From: Curtobacterium sp. VKM Ac-2865
Lineage (GTDB): Bacteria > Actinomycetota > Actinomycetes > Actinomycetales > Microbacteriaceae
Length of the DNA: 64,000 nucleotides
Assembly (NCBI RefSeq): GCF_015350905.1
Contig: NZ_JADKRZ010000005.1
Coordinates: 186,001-250,000, forward strand
Direction of reading: 5' to 3'
Shown here: in pieces, positions 34,322-42,902 of the stretch
How the letters are laid out: every line of letters starts with the position of its first letter
How positions within the stretch are numbered: the first letter of the stretch is position 1
Notes under the pieces: generated by a model
Database searches by the model: none
Seen by the model: only the letters and a program-made list of their open reading frames with translations
Told to the model about the DNA's origin: nothing
Position numbers and translations under genes: made by a program

Positions 34322-37237
34322 ATGTCTCACAAGAAGAGGGCCGCGACTGCCCTCAAGTCCATGGGTGCGGCCGGGCTGGCCGCAGCCACCATCGTCAGCG
34401 GCTTGTCCTTCGGTGCCGCTCCTGCCTCCGCCGAGAGCTCCCCTGGTGTACCGCACCAACGAGCAGGAACCAACGCTGTAAGCCTCGGCAAGGCACCAAT
34501 GGTTTGGAAGTCTGGGAGCTCGTGGTACGCGATCGCGTTCGACTCGAACCGGGTGATGAAGGCAATCGCCTACTCCTCGCAGGCCGCTGCTGAGAGCGCC
34601 TCCCTCGTCTCGCCAGAGCTACGTATCACTGATACGGGGAAGCTCCAGTTCGCCAATGACGACCGAACGTGCGCTGAGGGTGCTTACAACAACACCTGGA
34701 AGGCGAACGTCTTTGCCACCGGCGGCACTTGCGGATCGGGCAACGACCTTTGGGAGGTGACTTCCGATGCCCGAATCCGTAATGTTGCGACTGGTAGCTA
34801 TGTGGGGCCCACGGTGAGTTTTGAGTCTTTCAGTACCGGGCTTTACTACCAGCTCGGCATGGGCAGCGGCTACCAGTTCCCGGGCATCAAAGCCCGTGTA
34901 GAGGCTGCACCCAAGGCACTCGTGGCGAATGTCGCAAAGGTGAACAACATTGCGAAGAGTGCGGTGATCTCGGGGACGGCGACGCCGGGTGCGAAGGTGT
35001 CGATCGGTTCGCAGGAAGTCGAGGCCGACAAGACCTCCGGTGCGTGGTCGATGACGGTGACCGGGCTCGCGGTGGGCAAGAACGACCTCGTCGTGATCCA
35101 GAAGGTCAACGGTACCGAGTTCGACCAGAAGACGGTCTCCCCCGAGATCGTCGAGGGGGGCGGCCTGTTCGCCGTTGACCAGGGGCCCGTCGAGCTCGAG
35201 CGCGGTGCGACCACCCAGGTGCCGTTCGTCGTCGAGAACCGCGTCACGCGCACCGACACCAAGGGCACCGTCGTGCTGACCGCTCCGGACGGGGCGACCT
35301 TCTCCGAGCAGGACACCGTCCAGGGCTCGTGGCGTCGAGTCGGCAACACCGCGTGGAACGCCTCCACCTCCATCCCGCTCACCAACGGCCGTCTGTCGAA
35401 CGACAACACGACCCTGACGTTCGACGCGGACTGGGCCAGCGAGCGTCCCGCCGACCAGCAGTACCGCTTCATGGTCGACGTCACCGCCGGCGACGACGCC
35501 CCCGAGGAGCCGAGCTCCATGGACTTCGTCTTCAGCGGCACGAGCAGCACGAACGACTTCCGTGCAGAGGGCAAGACCACCACGACTGTCGCCGCGAGCG
35601 TCGCGGCGCCGACGGGTACCGTCACCTTCGAGTCGGACGTGACGAAGAAGGCGATCGTGTCGGGCACCGGTGTCGACGGCGCCACGATCACCCTCTACGC
35701 CGGCGACTCCACCACCGTCATCGGCACCGCCATCGTGGAGAACGGCACCTGGTCGACCACGATCGACCCGATCGGCGCGGGCGACCAGAAGATCCGCATC
35801 GAACAGTCCGGCATCGAGGGCATCCAGACCGCCGAGACCACCGCGGAGTACGGCGCCGCGGTCAGCCTCGACGAGCCCGCCTCCTCCACCGTCACCCCCG
35901 GCGCCGTCACCGTCACGGGCACCGGTCAGGCCGACACCACGGTCACCATCACCGGCGGCGCCAAGTCGGTCACGACCAAGGTCCGCGCCGACGGCACCTT
36001 CACCACCGAGGTCGAACTCGCACCCTCGAACAGCGCGAAGACCCTCACCGCGCAGCAGCACTCCAAGGGCAACCTGACCACCTCCGACACGATCACGGTC
36101 ACCCCCAACGGTGCTCAGACCGCGCGCGAGGTCGTCATCACCGAGCCGACCAGCCACACCTACCAGCCCAACCGCGAAACCACGATCAGTGGCACCGCGA
36201 CCCCGTATGCCACGGTCGAGCTCCGCTTCCAGTGGAACGACAACGTCTACGGCACGGCCACGGCAGACATCAACGGCAACTGGTCGATCAACCGCAGCTT
36301 CGGCCCGGCAGCGAAGTACGAACTGACCGCGACGCAGACCCGCTTCGACACCACCACCTCCACGTCCGCCATGTTCACCCTCGACCCCGAGGGCATCACG
36401 AACCAGGACGTCGTGATCACCGGACCGGCCGAGCACACCTACAAGCCCGGCGAGCCGACCCTGGTCACCGGCACCGCCACCCCGTATGCGCGGATCCAGC
36501 TCCGCTTCCAGTGGAACGACAACGTCTACGGCACGGCCGTCGCCAACGCTGAGGGTGAGTGGAGCATCCTCCGCACCTACGGCCCCGCCGCGACCTACGA
36601 ACTGACCGCGACGCAGCTCCGAGGCGACGGCACCACCTCGCAGTCGAACACCTTCACCCTCAACCCCGAGGGCATCACGAACCAGGAAGTCGTGATCACC
36701 GGGCCGGCCGACCACGCCTACAAGCCCGGCGAGCCGACCCTGGTCACCGGCACCGCCACCCCGTATGCGCGGATCGAGCTCCGCTTCCAGTGGAACGACA
36801 GCGTCTGGGGCACGGCAGTCGCCAACGCTGAGGGCGAGTGGAGCATCCTCCGCAACTACGGCCCCGCCGCGACCTACGAACTGACCGCGACGCAGCTCCG
36901 AGCCGACGGCACCACCTCGCAGTCGAACACCTTCACCCTCGAAGCCACCGGCATCGACCGTCCGTTCACGCTGACCACGCCCGCGATGGACTCGACCTTC
37001 GAGCCCAACACCGCCGTGTCCTTCACCGGCACCGGCACCCGCGGCGCGACGATCACCGCCATCGCCCCGGCCTGGAACAACAACGAGATCTTCAAGACCG
37101 AGGTCGACGACAACGGCAAGTGGGAGATCCGCCGCGGCTTCGCCCCCGGGGTCACCTACGACCTCACCCTCGTCCAGCAGCCCACCGAAGGAGACCCCGA
37201 GACCATCACCGGCGTCCACCTCACCCCCGCCAACTGA
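34322..37237 (+). CDS. Large secreted protein: N-terminal Cys-containing domain plus Ig-like tandem repeats
   Basis: A 971-residue exported protein. The signal peptide (1-38, KSMGAAGLAAATIVSGLSFGAAPASAE) is followed by a unique domain (about 45-195) with two Cys (DDRTCAEG, GGTCGSGNDLWEV) and a lectin-like flavour (DARIRNVATGSYVG). Its DNA (34440-34930) is clearly less GC-rich than the rest. Beta-sandwich domains follow (KSAVISGTATPGAKVSIG, KKAIVSGTGVDGATITLY), then three 93-residue repeats from 36128 (VVITGP-x-x-HxYKPGEPTLVTGTATPYA) and one divergent copy. No membrane anchor or LPXTG. ATG 34322 is preferred over 34316 because GAAAG then has usable spacing. A role in surface matrix or adhesion is inferred. 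Confidence 0.85.
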   Translation: MSHKKRAATALKSMGAAGLAAATIVSGLSFGAAPASAESSPGVPHQRAGTNAVSLGKAPMVWKSGSSWYAIAFDSNRVMKAIAYSSQAAAESASLVSPELRITDTGKLQFANDDRTCAEGAYNNTWKANVFATGGTCGSGNDLWEVTSDARIRNVATGSYVGPTVSFESFSTGLYYQLGMGSGYQFPGIKARVEAAPKALVANVAKVNNIAKSAVISGTATPGAKVSIGSQEVEADKTSGAWSMTVTGLAVGKNDLVVIQKVNGTEFDQKTVSPEIVEGGGLFAVDQGPVELERGATTQVPFVVENRVTRTDTKGTVVLTAPDGATFSEQDTVQGSWRRVGNTAWNASTSIPLTNGRLSNDNTTLTFDADWASERPADQQYRFMVDVTAGDDAPEEPSSMDFVFSGTSSTNDFRAEGKTTTTVAASVAAPTGTVTFESDVTKKAIVSGTGVDGATITLYAGDSTTVIGTAIVENGTWSTTIDPIGAGDQKIRIEQSGIEGIQTAETTAEYGAAVSLDEPASSTVTPGAVTVTGTGQADTTVTITGGAKSVTTKVRADGTFTTEVELAPSNSAKTLTAQQHSKGNLTTSDTITVTPNGAQTAREVVITEPTSHTYQPNRETTISGTATPYATVELRFQWNDNVYGTATADINGNWSINRSFGPAAKYELTATQTRFDTTTSTSAMFTLDPEGITNQDVVITGPAEHTYKPGEPTLVTGTATPYARIQLRFQWNDNVYGTAVANAEGEWSILRTYGPAATYELTATQLRGDGTTSQSNTFTLNPEGITNQEVVITGPADHAYKPGEPTLVTGTATPYARIELRFQWNDSVWGTAVANAEGEWSILRNYGPAATYELTATQLRADGTTSQSNTFTLEATGIDRPFTLTTPAMDSTFEPNTAVSFTGTGTRGATITAIAPAWNNNEIFKTEVDDNGKWEIRRGFAPGVTYDLTLVQQPTEGDPETITGVHLTPAN
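36128..36964 (+). repeat. Three tandem 279-base coding repeats
   Basis: Copies start at 36128, 36407 and 36686, each 279 bases (93 codons). Copies 2 and 3 are nearly identical in DNA; copy 1 is more diverged. A fourth, distant copy follows to the gene end. Confidence 0.9.
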
Positions 37238-37283
37238 CCCCCACCAGCAGCTGACCACCACCAGCTGACCCCACCGGAACCAC

Positions 37284-37315
37284 AAGAGCGGCGACTCCAC
37301 CGAGTTGCCGCTCTT
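37284..37315. terminator. Hairpin after the large secreted protein
   Basis: AAGAGCGGC pairs with GCCGCTCTT around a 14-base loop, 46 bases after the stop; just before it the motif CCAGCAGCTGACC/CCAGCTGACC is repeated. Element D follows immediately. Confidence 0.7.
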
Positions 37316-37318
37316 GCC

Positions 37319-37337
37319 ATGTCATGTGATATACTAA
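37319..37337 (+). promoter_or_regulatory. AT-rich promoter element D (EPS operon head)
   Basis: ATGTCATGTGATATACTAA (37319-37337) holds the extended -10-like box TGATATACT, 29 bases before the start codon of the chain-length/kinase gene. It carries the same CATGTGA-TAT core as element B. Confidence 0.6.
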
Positions 37338-37366
37338 CGGCACACATCAACCCGAACTGGAGCATG

Positions 37367-38806
37367 ATGACGCTCTCCGACTTCCTCCGCATCATCCGGC
37401 GATCGCTGGTCGTGCTCCTCGTGGCGACGCTCCTCGGTGGCGGCACCGGCGCGCTCATCGCCGTCGTCAGCAGCCCCCAGTACCGCTCAACCGGCCAGGT
37501 CTTCGTGTCGGTGCAACCAGGCGCCCCGGACGTGAGCGACCTGGCGCAGGGGAACAACGCGGCACAGCAGAAGGTGAACTCCTACGTGCAGGTCGTGCGG
37601 AGCGCCAGCGTGCTGCAACCCGTGATCGACGAGCTCCGGTTGCACACCACGGTGACCGAGCTCGCGCAGCACGTGACGTCCACCGCAACGGTCGACAGCG
37701 TGCTGCTGGACATCTCGGTGACCGAAGACGACCCCGAGAAGGCAGCCCGTGTCGCCACCGCCGTCATCTCCAGCTTCACGCACGTGGTCACCGAGAACCT
37801 CGAGAAGCCGACCGACGGTGGCGCTTCACTCGTCCGCATCGAGACCGTGCAGCCGCCGCTCGTCCCCGAAGGACCCAGCTCACCAGACCTCGTGAAGTAC
37901 GTCGCTCTGGGGCTCGCGTTCGGACTCGCACTCGGCGTCGGTGCAGCGCTCGTCCGACAGACACTCGACTCCAAGGTACGAACACAGGAGGACGTCGCAA
38001 GGGTCACCTCGGTACCGGTGCTCGGGGTGATCGGGTTCGACGCCGCAGCGACCACGAACCCGCTCGTGGTCCACTCTGATCCGCGGAATCCGCGAGCGGA
38101 GTCCTTCCGCTCCCTGCGCACGAACATCCAGTTCGTGGAGACCGATGCCCAACGGCGGAGCTTCACCGTCACCTCGGCCCTGCCGTCAGAGGGGAAGTCG
38201 ACGACGGCCGCGAACCTCGCGATCACCATGGCCGAGGGCGGCTCGCGCGTCGTCCTCGTCGACGCCGACCTCCGGCGTCCGCGCATCGCCGAACTCATGG
38301 GCATCGAAGGGGCAGTCGGGCTCTCCGACCTCCTCATCGGCAGGACAGAGCTCGAGGACGTGACGATCCCGTGGGGACGCGGCAGCCTCTCTGTCCTGCC
38401 AGCCGGTCAGATCCCGCCCAACCCGAGCGAGCTCCTCGGGAGCAACGCGATGCTCGCGCTGATCGACCAGCTGACCACCGAGTTCGACTTCGTCATCTTC
38501 GACGCGCCCCCGCTGCTGCCGGTCACCGACGCGGCCGTCCTGAGTCGCCTCACGGGCGGCGCCGTCCTGATCTCGTCCGTCCGCCGCGTCACGCAGAAGC
38601 AACTCGCCTCCGCACTCGACACCCTCCGGAGCATCGGCAGCAAGACGCTCGGAGTCGTCATGACGATGGTCCCCGTCAAGGACCGCGGTGCCTACGACAC
38701 CTACTACGCAGCAGAGGTCGCAGCTCCCACTGCCCCCAAGCAGGGTCGGCGAACCCGCGCGCTGCCCACTGACCACCCCACCTCCGACAGAAAGAGAACC
38801 TCATGA
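37367..38806 (+). CDS. EPS chain-length determinant fused to BY-type tyrosine kinase
   Basis: A 479-residue membrane protein controlling export and chain length of exopolysaccharide. The Wzz-like N-terminal part has membrane segments at about 14-36 (SLVVLLVATLLGGGTGALIAVV) and 178-198 (YVALGLAFGLALGVGAALV). The cytoplasmic kinase domain carries Walker A TSALPSEGKSTTAANLA, Walker A' VVLVDADLRRPR and Walker B FVIFDAPPLLPVTDA. The C-terminus has a small tyrosine group (GAYDTYYAAE) as possible autophosphorylation site. ATGs at 37364 and 37367 are adjacent; GGAG spacing favours 37367. Its stop overlaps the next start as ATGA. Confidence 0.92.
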   Translation: MTLSDFLRIIRRSLVVLLVATLLGGGTGALIAVVSSPQYRSTGQVFVSVQPGAPDVSDLAQGNNAAQQKVNSYVQVVRSASVLQPVIDELRLHTTVTELAQHVTSTATVDSVLLDISVTEDDPEKAARVATAVISSFTHVVTENLEKPTDGGASLVRIETVQPPLVPEGPSSPDLVKYVALGLAFGLALGVGAALVRQTLDSKVRTQEDVARVTSVPVLGVIGFDAAATTNPLVVHSDPRNPRAESFRSLRTNIQFVETDAQRRSFTVTSALPSEGKSTTAANLAITMAEGGSRVVLVDADLRRPRIAELMGIEGAVGLSDLLIGRTELEDVTIPWGRGSLSVLPAGQIPPNPSELLGSNAMLALIDQLTTEFDFVIFDAPPLLPVTDAAVLSRLTGGAVLISSVRRVTQKQLASALDTLRSIGSKTLGVVMTMVPVKDRGAYDTYYAAEVAAPTAPKQGRRTRALPTDHPTSDRKRTS

Positions 38807-39237
38807 ACCGCAAGACCGTCGCCTCCGTGGCCCTCGGCGCCGCCCTGATTGCCGCACTCGCCGGCTGCAGCGGTGGTGCGACCCCGGACAAGTCCGCTTC
38901 CCCGACCCCCTCCCCCACGAAGACGAGCGCCGCCAACGAGACCGTCTACAACAAGTGCATCGACGGTCTCGCGACGATCAACGCCAAGGACGCCACCGCC
39001 GAGAAGCCACTCGCCGTGGGCGACTGCGCACACGTCGCCGTGTTGGGCGCTGCTGAGGACGGATCGACGATCACGCTCGGCGCCGTCGAGGACCTCCTCG
39101 TCGAAGCGAGCGGTGCCACGATCGACGTCCAGAGCGCCAAGAGCATCACGGTGCCCGGGTCGGACAACACCGTGAAGTACTCCGGTGAGACCGCTGTCAA
39201 GGACCTCGGCAAGGGCAACACGATCTCTGCACGCTGA
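38803..39237 (+). CDS. Small lipoprotein, DUF3060-like, coupled to the EPS kinase
   Basis: A 144-residue lipoprotein with signal peptide and lipobox ALAGC (Cys at residue 22), a Ser/Pro/Thr linker and a beta-rich domain ending IDVQSAKSITVPGSDNTVKYSG..KDLGKGNTISAR, the pattern of DUF3060 (short repeated beta rungs with N/G turns). Function is unknown. It overlaps the kinase stop by 4 bases (ATGA) and is followed by a very strong terminator, so it forms a two-gene operon with the chain-length/kinase protein. A role at the cell surface in EPS export or attachment is inference. Confidence 0.82.
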   Translation: MNRKTVASVALGAALIAALAGCSGGATPDKSASPTPSPTKTSAANETVYNKCIDGLATINAKDATAEKPLAVGDCAHVAVLGAAEDGSTITLGAVEDLLVEASGATIDVQSAKSITVPGSDNTVKYSGETAVKDLGKGNTISAR

Positions 39238-39244
39238 CGACCCA

Positions 39245-39287
39245 CGGCACTGATCGGGAGCAGGACGACCGCTCCCGATCAGTGCCG
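39245..39287. terminator. Strong hairpin terminator after the lipoprotein gene
   Basis: Perfect 17-base arms (CGGCACTGATCGGGAGC and complement) with a 9-base loop, 7 bases after the stop. Confidence 0.88.
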
Positions 39288-39356
39288 TTGCTCGTGACAG
39301 GGATCGACGGCGGCCTTCGACGCCGCAGCAGCAACCGGTCCCCGAGGTGCCGCGCC

Positions 39357-39890
39357 TCAGCCCGGGTGGTCCTCGGCGATGGACGCGACCCGGTCCGCAG
39401 CGGTCCGACCGCGCTTGTCGTCCTCGGCCGGCCAGGCCGCGATCTTCGCCATGAGATCGCTGGTCCGACCGATCACCTTCGCGGGCACACCGCCGACGAC
39501 CGAGCCCGCCGGAACCGACTTCGTGACGACCGCCCCGGCGGCGACCACCGAGTCGGAGCCGATGCGGACACCCGGCATGAGCGTGGCCCTGGCCCCGATG
39601 AAGCACCGGTCGCCAACGGTCACGGGCGCGTAGCGGTACCGACGACCTCGCTCGTCTCGGTACAACCAGCCGGTGCCGTCATGGGTGACGAAGAGCACGT
39701 CCACCGAGATCGTCGTGTCGTCGCCGATGGACACCATCGAGTACTCCGACGCGACGCGGCACGAGTAGATCCGGCAGCCGCTCCCGACCTCGACTCCCAA
39801 GCGCCGGGCGGCGACGTCGCCCCCGGCGATGCGCGACACGAGAGCGAACACCCAGGGTCGCGGGAGTCGAGCCGGGATCGGATTGCGCAT
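39357..39890 (-). CDS. Hexapeptide-repeat acyltransferase (LbH, maltose/CysE-type O-acetyltransferase)
   Basis: A 177-residue left-handed beta-helix acyltransferase, expected to acetylate a sugar of the EPS. Hexapeptide rungs run from [31 protein letters not shown] to the closing set [46 protein letters not shown], the standard C-terminal signature with the catalytic-type His in VTHDGTGW. The ATG at 39890 is the only in-frame start before a stop-free leader without start codons; AGAGGT stands 6 bases upstream. It is divergent from the GT4 gene, sharing the AT-rich 39896-39925 region. Confidence 0.9.
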   Translation of the reverse strand: MRNPIPARLPRPWVFALVSRIAGGDVAARRLGVEVGSGCRIYSCRVASEYSMVSIGDDTTISVDVLFVTHDGTGWLYRDERGRRYRYAPVTVGDRCFIGARATLMPGVRIGSDSVVAAGAVVTKSVPAGSVVGGVPAKVIGRTSDLMAKIAAWPAEDDKRGRTAADRVASIAEDHPG

Positions 39891-39895
39891 GTCAT

Positions 39896-39925
39896 ACCTC
39901 TCATGTACCGTTATACATATCAGAT
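39896..39925. promoter_or_regulatory. Divergent AT-rich promoter region E (acyltransferase / GT4)
   Basis: On the plus strand TTATACATATCAG gives a -10-like TATACA (39913-39918) about 30 bases before the GTG of the GT4 gene. On the minus strand the same stretch reads CTGATATGTATAACGG toward the acyltransferase. It resembles elements A-D only in TGATAT and the nearby CATG steps. Confidence 0.4.
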
Positions 39926-39947
39926 TGTAGCTCATCCGAAGGACCCC

Positions 39948-41054
39948 GTGGCCTCCTACATCTTCGTCCAACCGCATCTCCGCTTCGGCGGCGCGGAACG
40001 CCAGACGGTCATCGTCGCCAACCGGCTCACCGAGAACGGCCACCGAGTCACCGTGGTCCTCCACTCCGGCGGCGGTGGGCTCGTCACGCTGCTGCGCCCG
40101 GACGTCTCCGTCCACGTCCTCGGGATCGAGAGCCATGCGGCAACCGTCGACGTCGCACGACGACTGCACGCGGTCCTCCGATCGCTGCCCCGATCGCTCG
40201 TCGTCGTGAAGCTCTGGTCGTCGATCCTCGCGTGCGCCATGATCGACCGGCGCCGATCCGTCGCCCACCACGTCTTCAACTACTGCGAAGACCTCGACCC
40301 GACCGACCACGCCGAGTACATCCGCTTCGGTCAGCTCAAACAGCGCCTGATCGGGTCGGTCTTCCGTGCTCGACCGGCCCTCACCGCCAACACGCACACG
40401 GTCGCCGACTCCATGACCGAGGTCTACGGTCTCGACCACCGACCCGCCGTCATCCCGAGCACCGTCGATCCGGTCGCGATCCGGTCGACCGCGGCGGCGA
40501 GCCCACGCGAACGTCACGATGCGTTCACCGTCGTGTCGGTGGGCAGCCTCATCCGACGCAAGGGACTGGACGTCACACTCGCAGCCCTCGAAGGCCTCGG
40601 CGTACGGGTGCACTGGCGCGTCGTCGGCGCCGGACCGCTCGCACAGGAACTGGCTCGTCACCACGACCCGAAGGGGCTCGTGACGGTGTCCGTCGAAGGT
40701 GCTCACGCTGAGCCGTACTCCTTCGTCGCAGCAGCCGACGTCCTCGTCCACAGCGCTCGGAGCGAGGCCTGGGGGATCGTCCTCCTCGAAGCGCTCGCGG
40801 TCGGGACCCCGGTCCTCGCGGCCGACGCCATCGGTCCGTCGGAGATGCAGGGGCTGCTCGGGGTGCGGAACGACCTCCTCGAACTCTTCGAGAACGGCTC
40901 CGTGTCCGATCTGCAAGCCCGTCTGCGCGCCCGACTGCACATGCCGCGGCCCCGTCTCGACGACTGCGACACCTACATCGAACCGGTGACGCTCGACCAC
41001 GCCGTCGCTCTGTGGGAGCGGCGCGCACACGACCTCATGGAGTCTCCAGCATGA
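39948..41054 (+). CDS. Glycosyltransferase family 4
   Basis: A 368-residue GT-B glycosyltransferase adding a sugar to the lipid-linked EPS unit. The N-terminal half shows [32 protein letters not shown]; the C-terminal half has the nucleotide-sugar region [34 protein letters not shown] and the acidic motif [20 protein letters not shown] (E-x7-E). The start is taken as GTG 39948 with AAGGA just upstream; ATG 39903 would lie in the AT-rich promoter and has no ribosome binding site. Its stop overlaps the next start (ATGA). First gene of a six-gene run to 45486. Confidence 0.92.
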   Translation: MASYIFVQPHLRFGGAERQTVIVANRLTENGHRVTVVLHSGGGGLVTLLRPDVSVHVLGIESHAATVDVARRLHAVLRSLPRSLVVVKLWSSILACAMIDRRRSVAHHVFNYCEDLDPTDHAEYIRFGQLKQRLIGSVFRARPALTANTHTVADSMTEVYGLDHRPAVIPSTVDPVAIRSTAAASPRERHDAFTVVSVGSLIRRKGLDVTLAALEGLGVRVHWRVVGAGPLAQELARHHDPKGLVTVSVEGAHAEPYSFVAAADVLVHSARSEAWGIVLLEALAVGTPVLAADAIGPSEMQGLLGVRNDLLELFENGSVSDLQARLRARLHMPRPRLDDCDTYIEPVTLDHAVALWERRAHDLMESPA

Positions 41055-41506
41055 GCAAGATCCTCTTCGTCTGCAGCAGCGGTGGTCACCTCGACCAGCT
41101 GCTCGCGCTCCTGCCGGCACCCGACGGCACCGACGTCGCGATCGCGACGTTCATGAAGCCCGACGCCCTGGCCAAGGTCGCCGGTCACCGGACGTACGGC
41201 CTGCACTGGCCGACCAACCGGAGCGTCACCGCGCTCGTGCGGAACCTCGTGATCGCCGCCCGGACGTTGCGCCAGGAACGTCCGGACCTGATCGTCAGCA
41301 GCGGCGCAGCCGCAGCGGTCCCCTTCTTCTGGTTGGGCAAGGTGTTCTTCCAGACGCGCACCGTCTTCATCGAGTGCGTCGACCGGATCGACAACCCCAC
41401 GCTCACGGCGAAGCTGGTCCGCCCGGTGACGGACCGCTTCATCGCACAGTGGGACGACCAGCTCGCGGGGTTCCCGCGGCGCGAACGCGTGGCGGTCAGC
41501 CGATGA
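41051..41506 (+). CDS. Alg14/PssD-like glycosyltransferase subunit
   Basis: A 151-residue protein of the Alg14 family, the membrane-recruiting half of a two-part glycosyltransferase. The N-terminus [19 protein letters not shown] is the family's Rossmann motif, followed by a hydrophobic stretch ([15 protein letters not shown]) and [31 protein letters not shown]. Its stop overlaps the start of the Alg13-like gene as ATGA, matching the pair PssD/PssE of other EPS clusters; together they would transfer one sugar, possibly a uronic acid or GlcNAc. Confidence 0.9.
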   Translation: MSKILFVCSSGGHLDQLLALLPAPDGTDVAIATFMKPDALAKVAGHRTYGLHWPTNRSVTALVRNLVIAARTLRQERPDLIVSSGAAAAVPFFWLGKVFFQTRTVFIECVDRIDNPTLTAKLVRPVTDRFIAQWDDQLAGFPRRERVAVSR

Positions 41507-42027
41507 AGGTCCTCCTCACCGTGGGGACGCACGAGCAGTCGTTCCAACGCCTGCTCGACGCCGCCCAGCAGACACTCCTCGTCCGACCCGACGACGAATG
41601 GGTCGTCCAGTACGGCGTCGGCTCGTGGAGCCTCCCCCTCCCGAGCGTCCGTGCTGCTGCGGACTACTTCGACGCCCCGAGCATGCAGGCACACCTCGCG
41701 TGGGCAGACGTGGTCGTCAGCCAGTGCAGCCCCGGCACCGTGTTCGGCGCACTCGCTGCGGGCGCGTGGCCCCTCGTCCTCGGACGGCAGATCGCGTACG
41801 ACGAGCACGTCGACGACCACCAGGTCCTCTTCGCGCGGGAGCTGGACCGGGCTGGCCTCGCGCTCGACCTCAGGACTGCAGGACGACTCACCGACGCTCT
41901 CGCCGAGGAAGACCAGCAGGACAGCACCGACCGGCAGCGACGGTGCCGCCAGGCGGCCGACCGGTCAGCGGAGAACGCCACGCGGTTCCGGGCCGATGTC
42001 TGGCGCGTCCTCGGGAGCGTCGCATGA
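41503..42027 (+). CDS. Alg13/PssE-like glycosyltransferase catalytic subunit
   Basis: A 174-residue Alg13-type subunit, corresponding to the C-terminal (nucleotide-sugar-binding) half of MurG-like GT28 enzymes. Motifs: [20 protein letters not shown] at the start and ADVVVSQCSPGTVFGALAAGAWPLVLGRQIAYDEHVDDHQVLFARELDRAGLAL, where the usual HAG is replaced by QCS. It partners the preceding Alg14-like protein. Overlaps both neighbours by 4 bases. Confidence 0.9.
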   Translation: MKVLLTVGTHEQSFQRLLDAAQQTLLVRPDDEWVVQYGVGSWSLPLPSVRAAADYFDAPSMQAHLAWADVVVSQCSPGTVFGALAAGAWPLVLGRQIAYDEHVDDHQVLFARELDRAGLALDLRTAGRLTDALAEEDQQDSTDRQRRCRQAADRSAENATRFRADVWRVLGSVA

Positions 42028-42902
42028 CGCTCGCACCGCGGAAGTCCTTCATCCGACGCGCACCGGTCGCGGCGCTGGCCTTCGTCACGCAGCTCTGCCG
42101 TGCCGCGGGCCACTCCGTCCGGACGCGTCCGGTGACCGGGACCGCACCGGTCGTCGTGTCGCTCACGTCGCACGGCCGCCGACTCCGGTCGGTGTCGCTG
42201 GCGATCGAGTCCATCGTCAGCGGGAGCGTGCGGCCGCAGCGCCTCGTCCTCTGGGTCGACGACGAGGCCGAACGCGAGCGCGCCCTGCGCTCCCGTCCGC
42301 TCCGCCGGCTCATCGAGCGTGGACTCGAACTCCGGGTCGGCGAGCCGGTGGGTCCGCACGGCAAGTGGTGGCCGTACGTGCAGTCCGAAGCGCACCACAC
42401 GCTCCCACTCGTCACGGCGGACGACGACATCCGGTACGGCCGTGCGTGGCTGCGGACACTGCTGGACGCCCACACCGCCGCTCCGGACACCATCCACTGT
42501 CATCGCGCCCATCGGATCGTCGTGGCAGCGGACTCGACCCCGGCTCCGTACATGACCTGGCCGCCCTGTCGGAGCACGACGCCGTCGCACGCGTCGTTCC
42601 TGACCGGCGTGTCCGGGGTCGTCTACCCGCCGGCACTCCTCGACGCACTGCGCGACGACGGTGACGGCTTCCGGCAGACCGCACCGCATGCTGACGACGT
42701 CTGGTTGACGGCGAGGGCGATCGCGCACGGCGTGCGCGTGGCACAGGTCGGCGCCACCCCCCGTCTCTGGCCGACGATCGTCGGCGGACAGCGGTCGGCG
42801 CTCTCCCGGAGCAACGGGACGGACGGGGGCAACGACGCGCAGATCGCGGCGACGTTGACGCCCGACCTGCTGCGGATCGTGCGCGACGAGACCACCCCGT
42901 GA
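42024..42902 (+). CDS. Putative glycosyltransferase (GT-A-like, DDD motif)
   Basis: A 292-residue protein in the EPS run. VVVSLTSHGRRLRSVSLAIESIVSGSVRPQRLVLWVDDE resembles the start of GT2-like domains; PLVTADDDIRYGRAWLRTLL holds a DDD that would be the metal/nucleotide site; HADDVWLTARAIAHGVRVAQVG resembles the acceptor-side acidic motif. Related to proteins annotated as glycosyltransferases in actinobacterial EPS clusters; no close characterised family is recalled. Start ATG 42024 overlaps the preceding stop. No signal peptide. Confidence 0.75.
   Translation: MTLAPRKSFIRRAPVAALAFVTQLCRAAGHSVRTRPVTGTAPVVVSLTSHGRRLRSVSLAIESIVSGSVRPQRLVLWVDDEAERERALRSRPLRRLIERGLELRVGEPVGPHGKWWPYVQSEAHHTLPLVTADDDIRYGRAWLRTLLDAHTAAPDTIHCHRAHRIVVAADSTPAPYMTWPPCRSTTPSHASFLTGVSGVVYPPALLDALRDDGDGFRQTAPHADDVWLTARAIAHGVRVAQVGATPRLWPTIVGGQRSALSRSNGTDGGNDAQIAATLTPDLLRIVRDETTP

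Noticed and set aside
39903..39947. ATG start for the GT4 glycosyltransferase
   Set aside because: It lies in the AT-rich promoter with no ribosome binding site; GTG 39948 has AAGGA upstream and starts the conserved fold.
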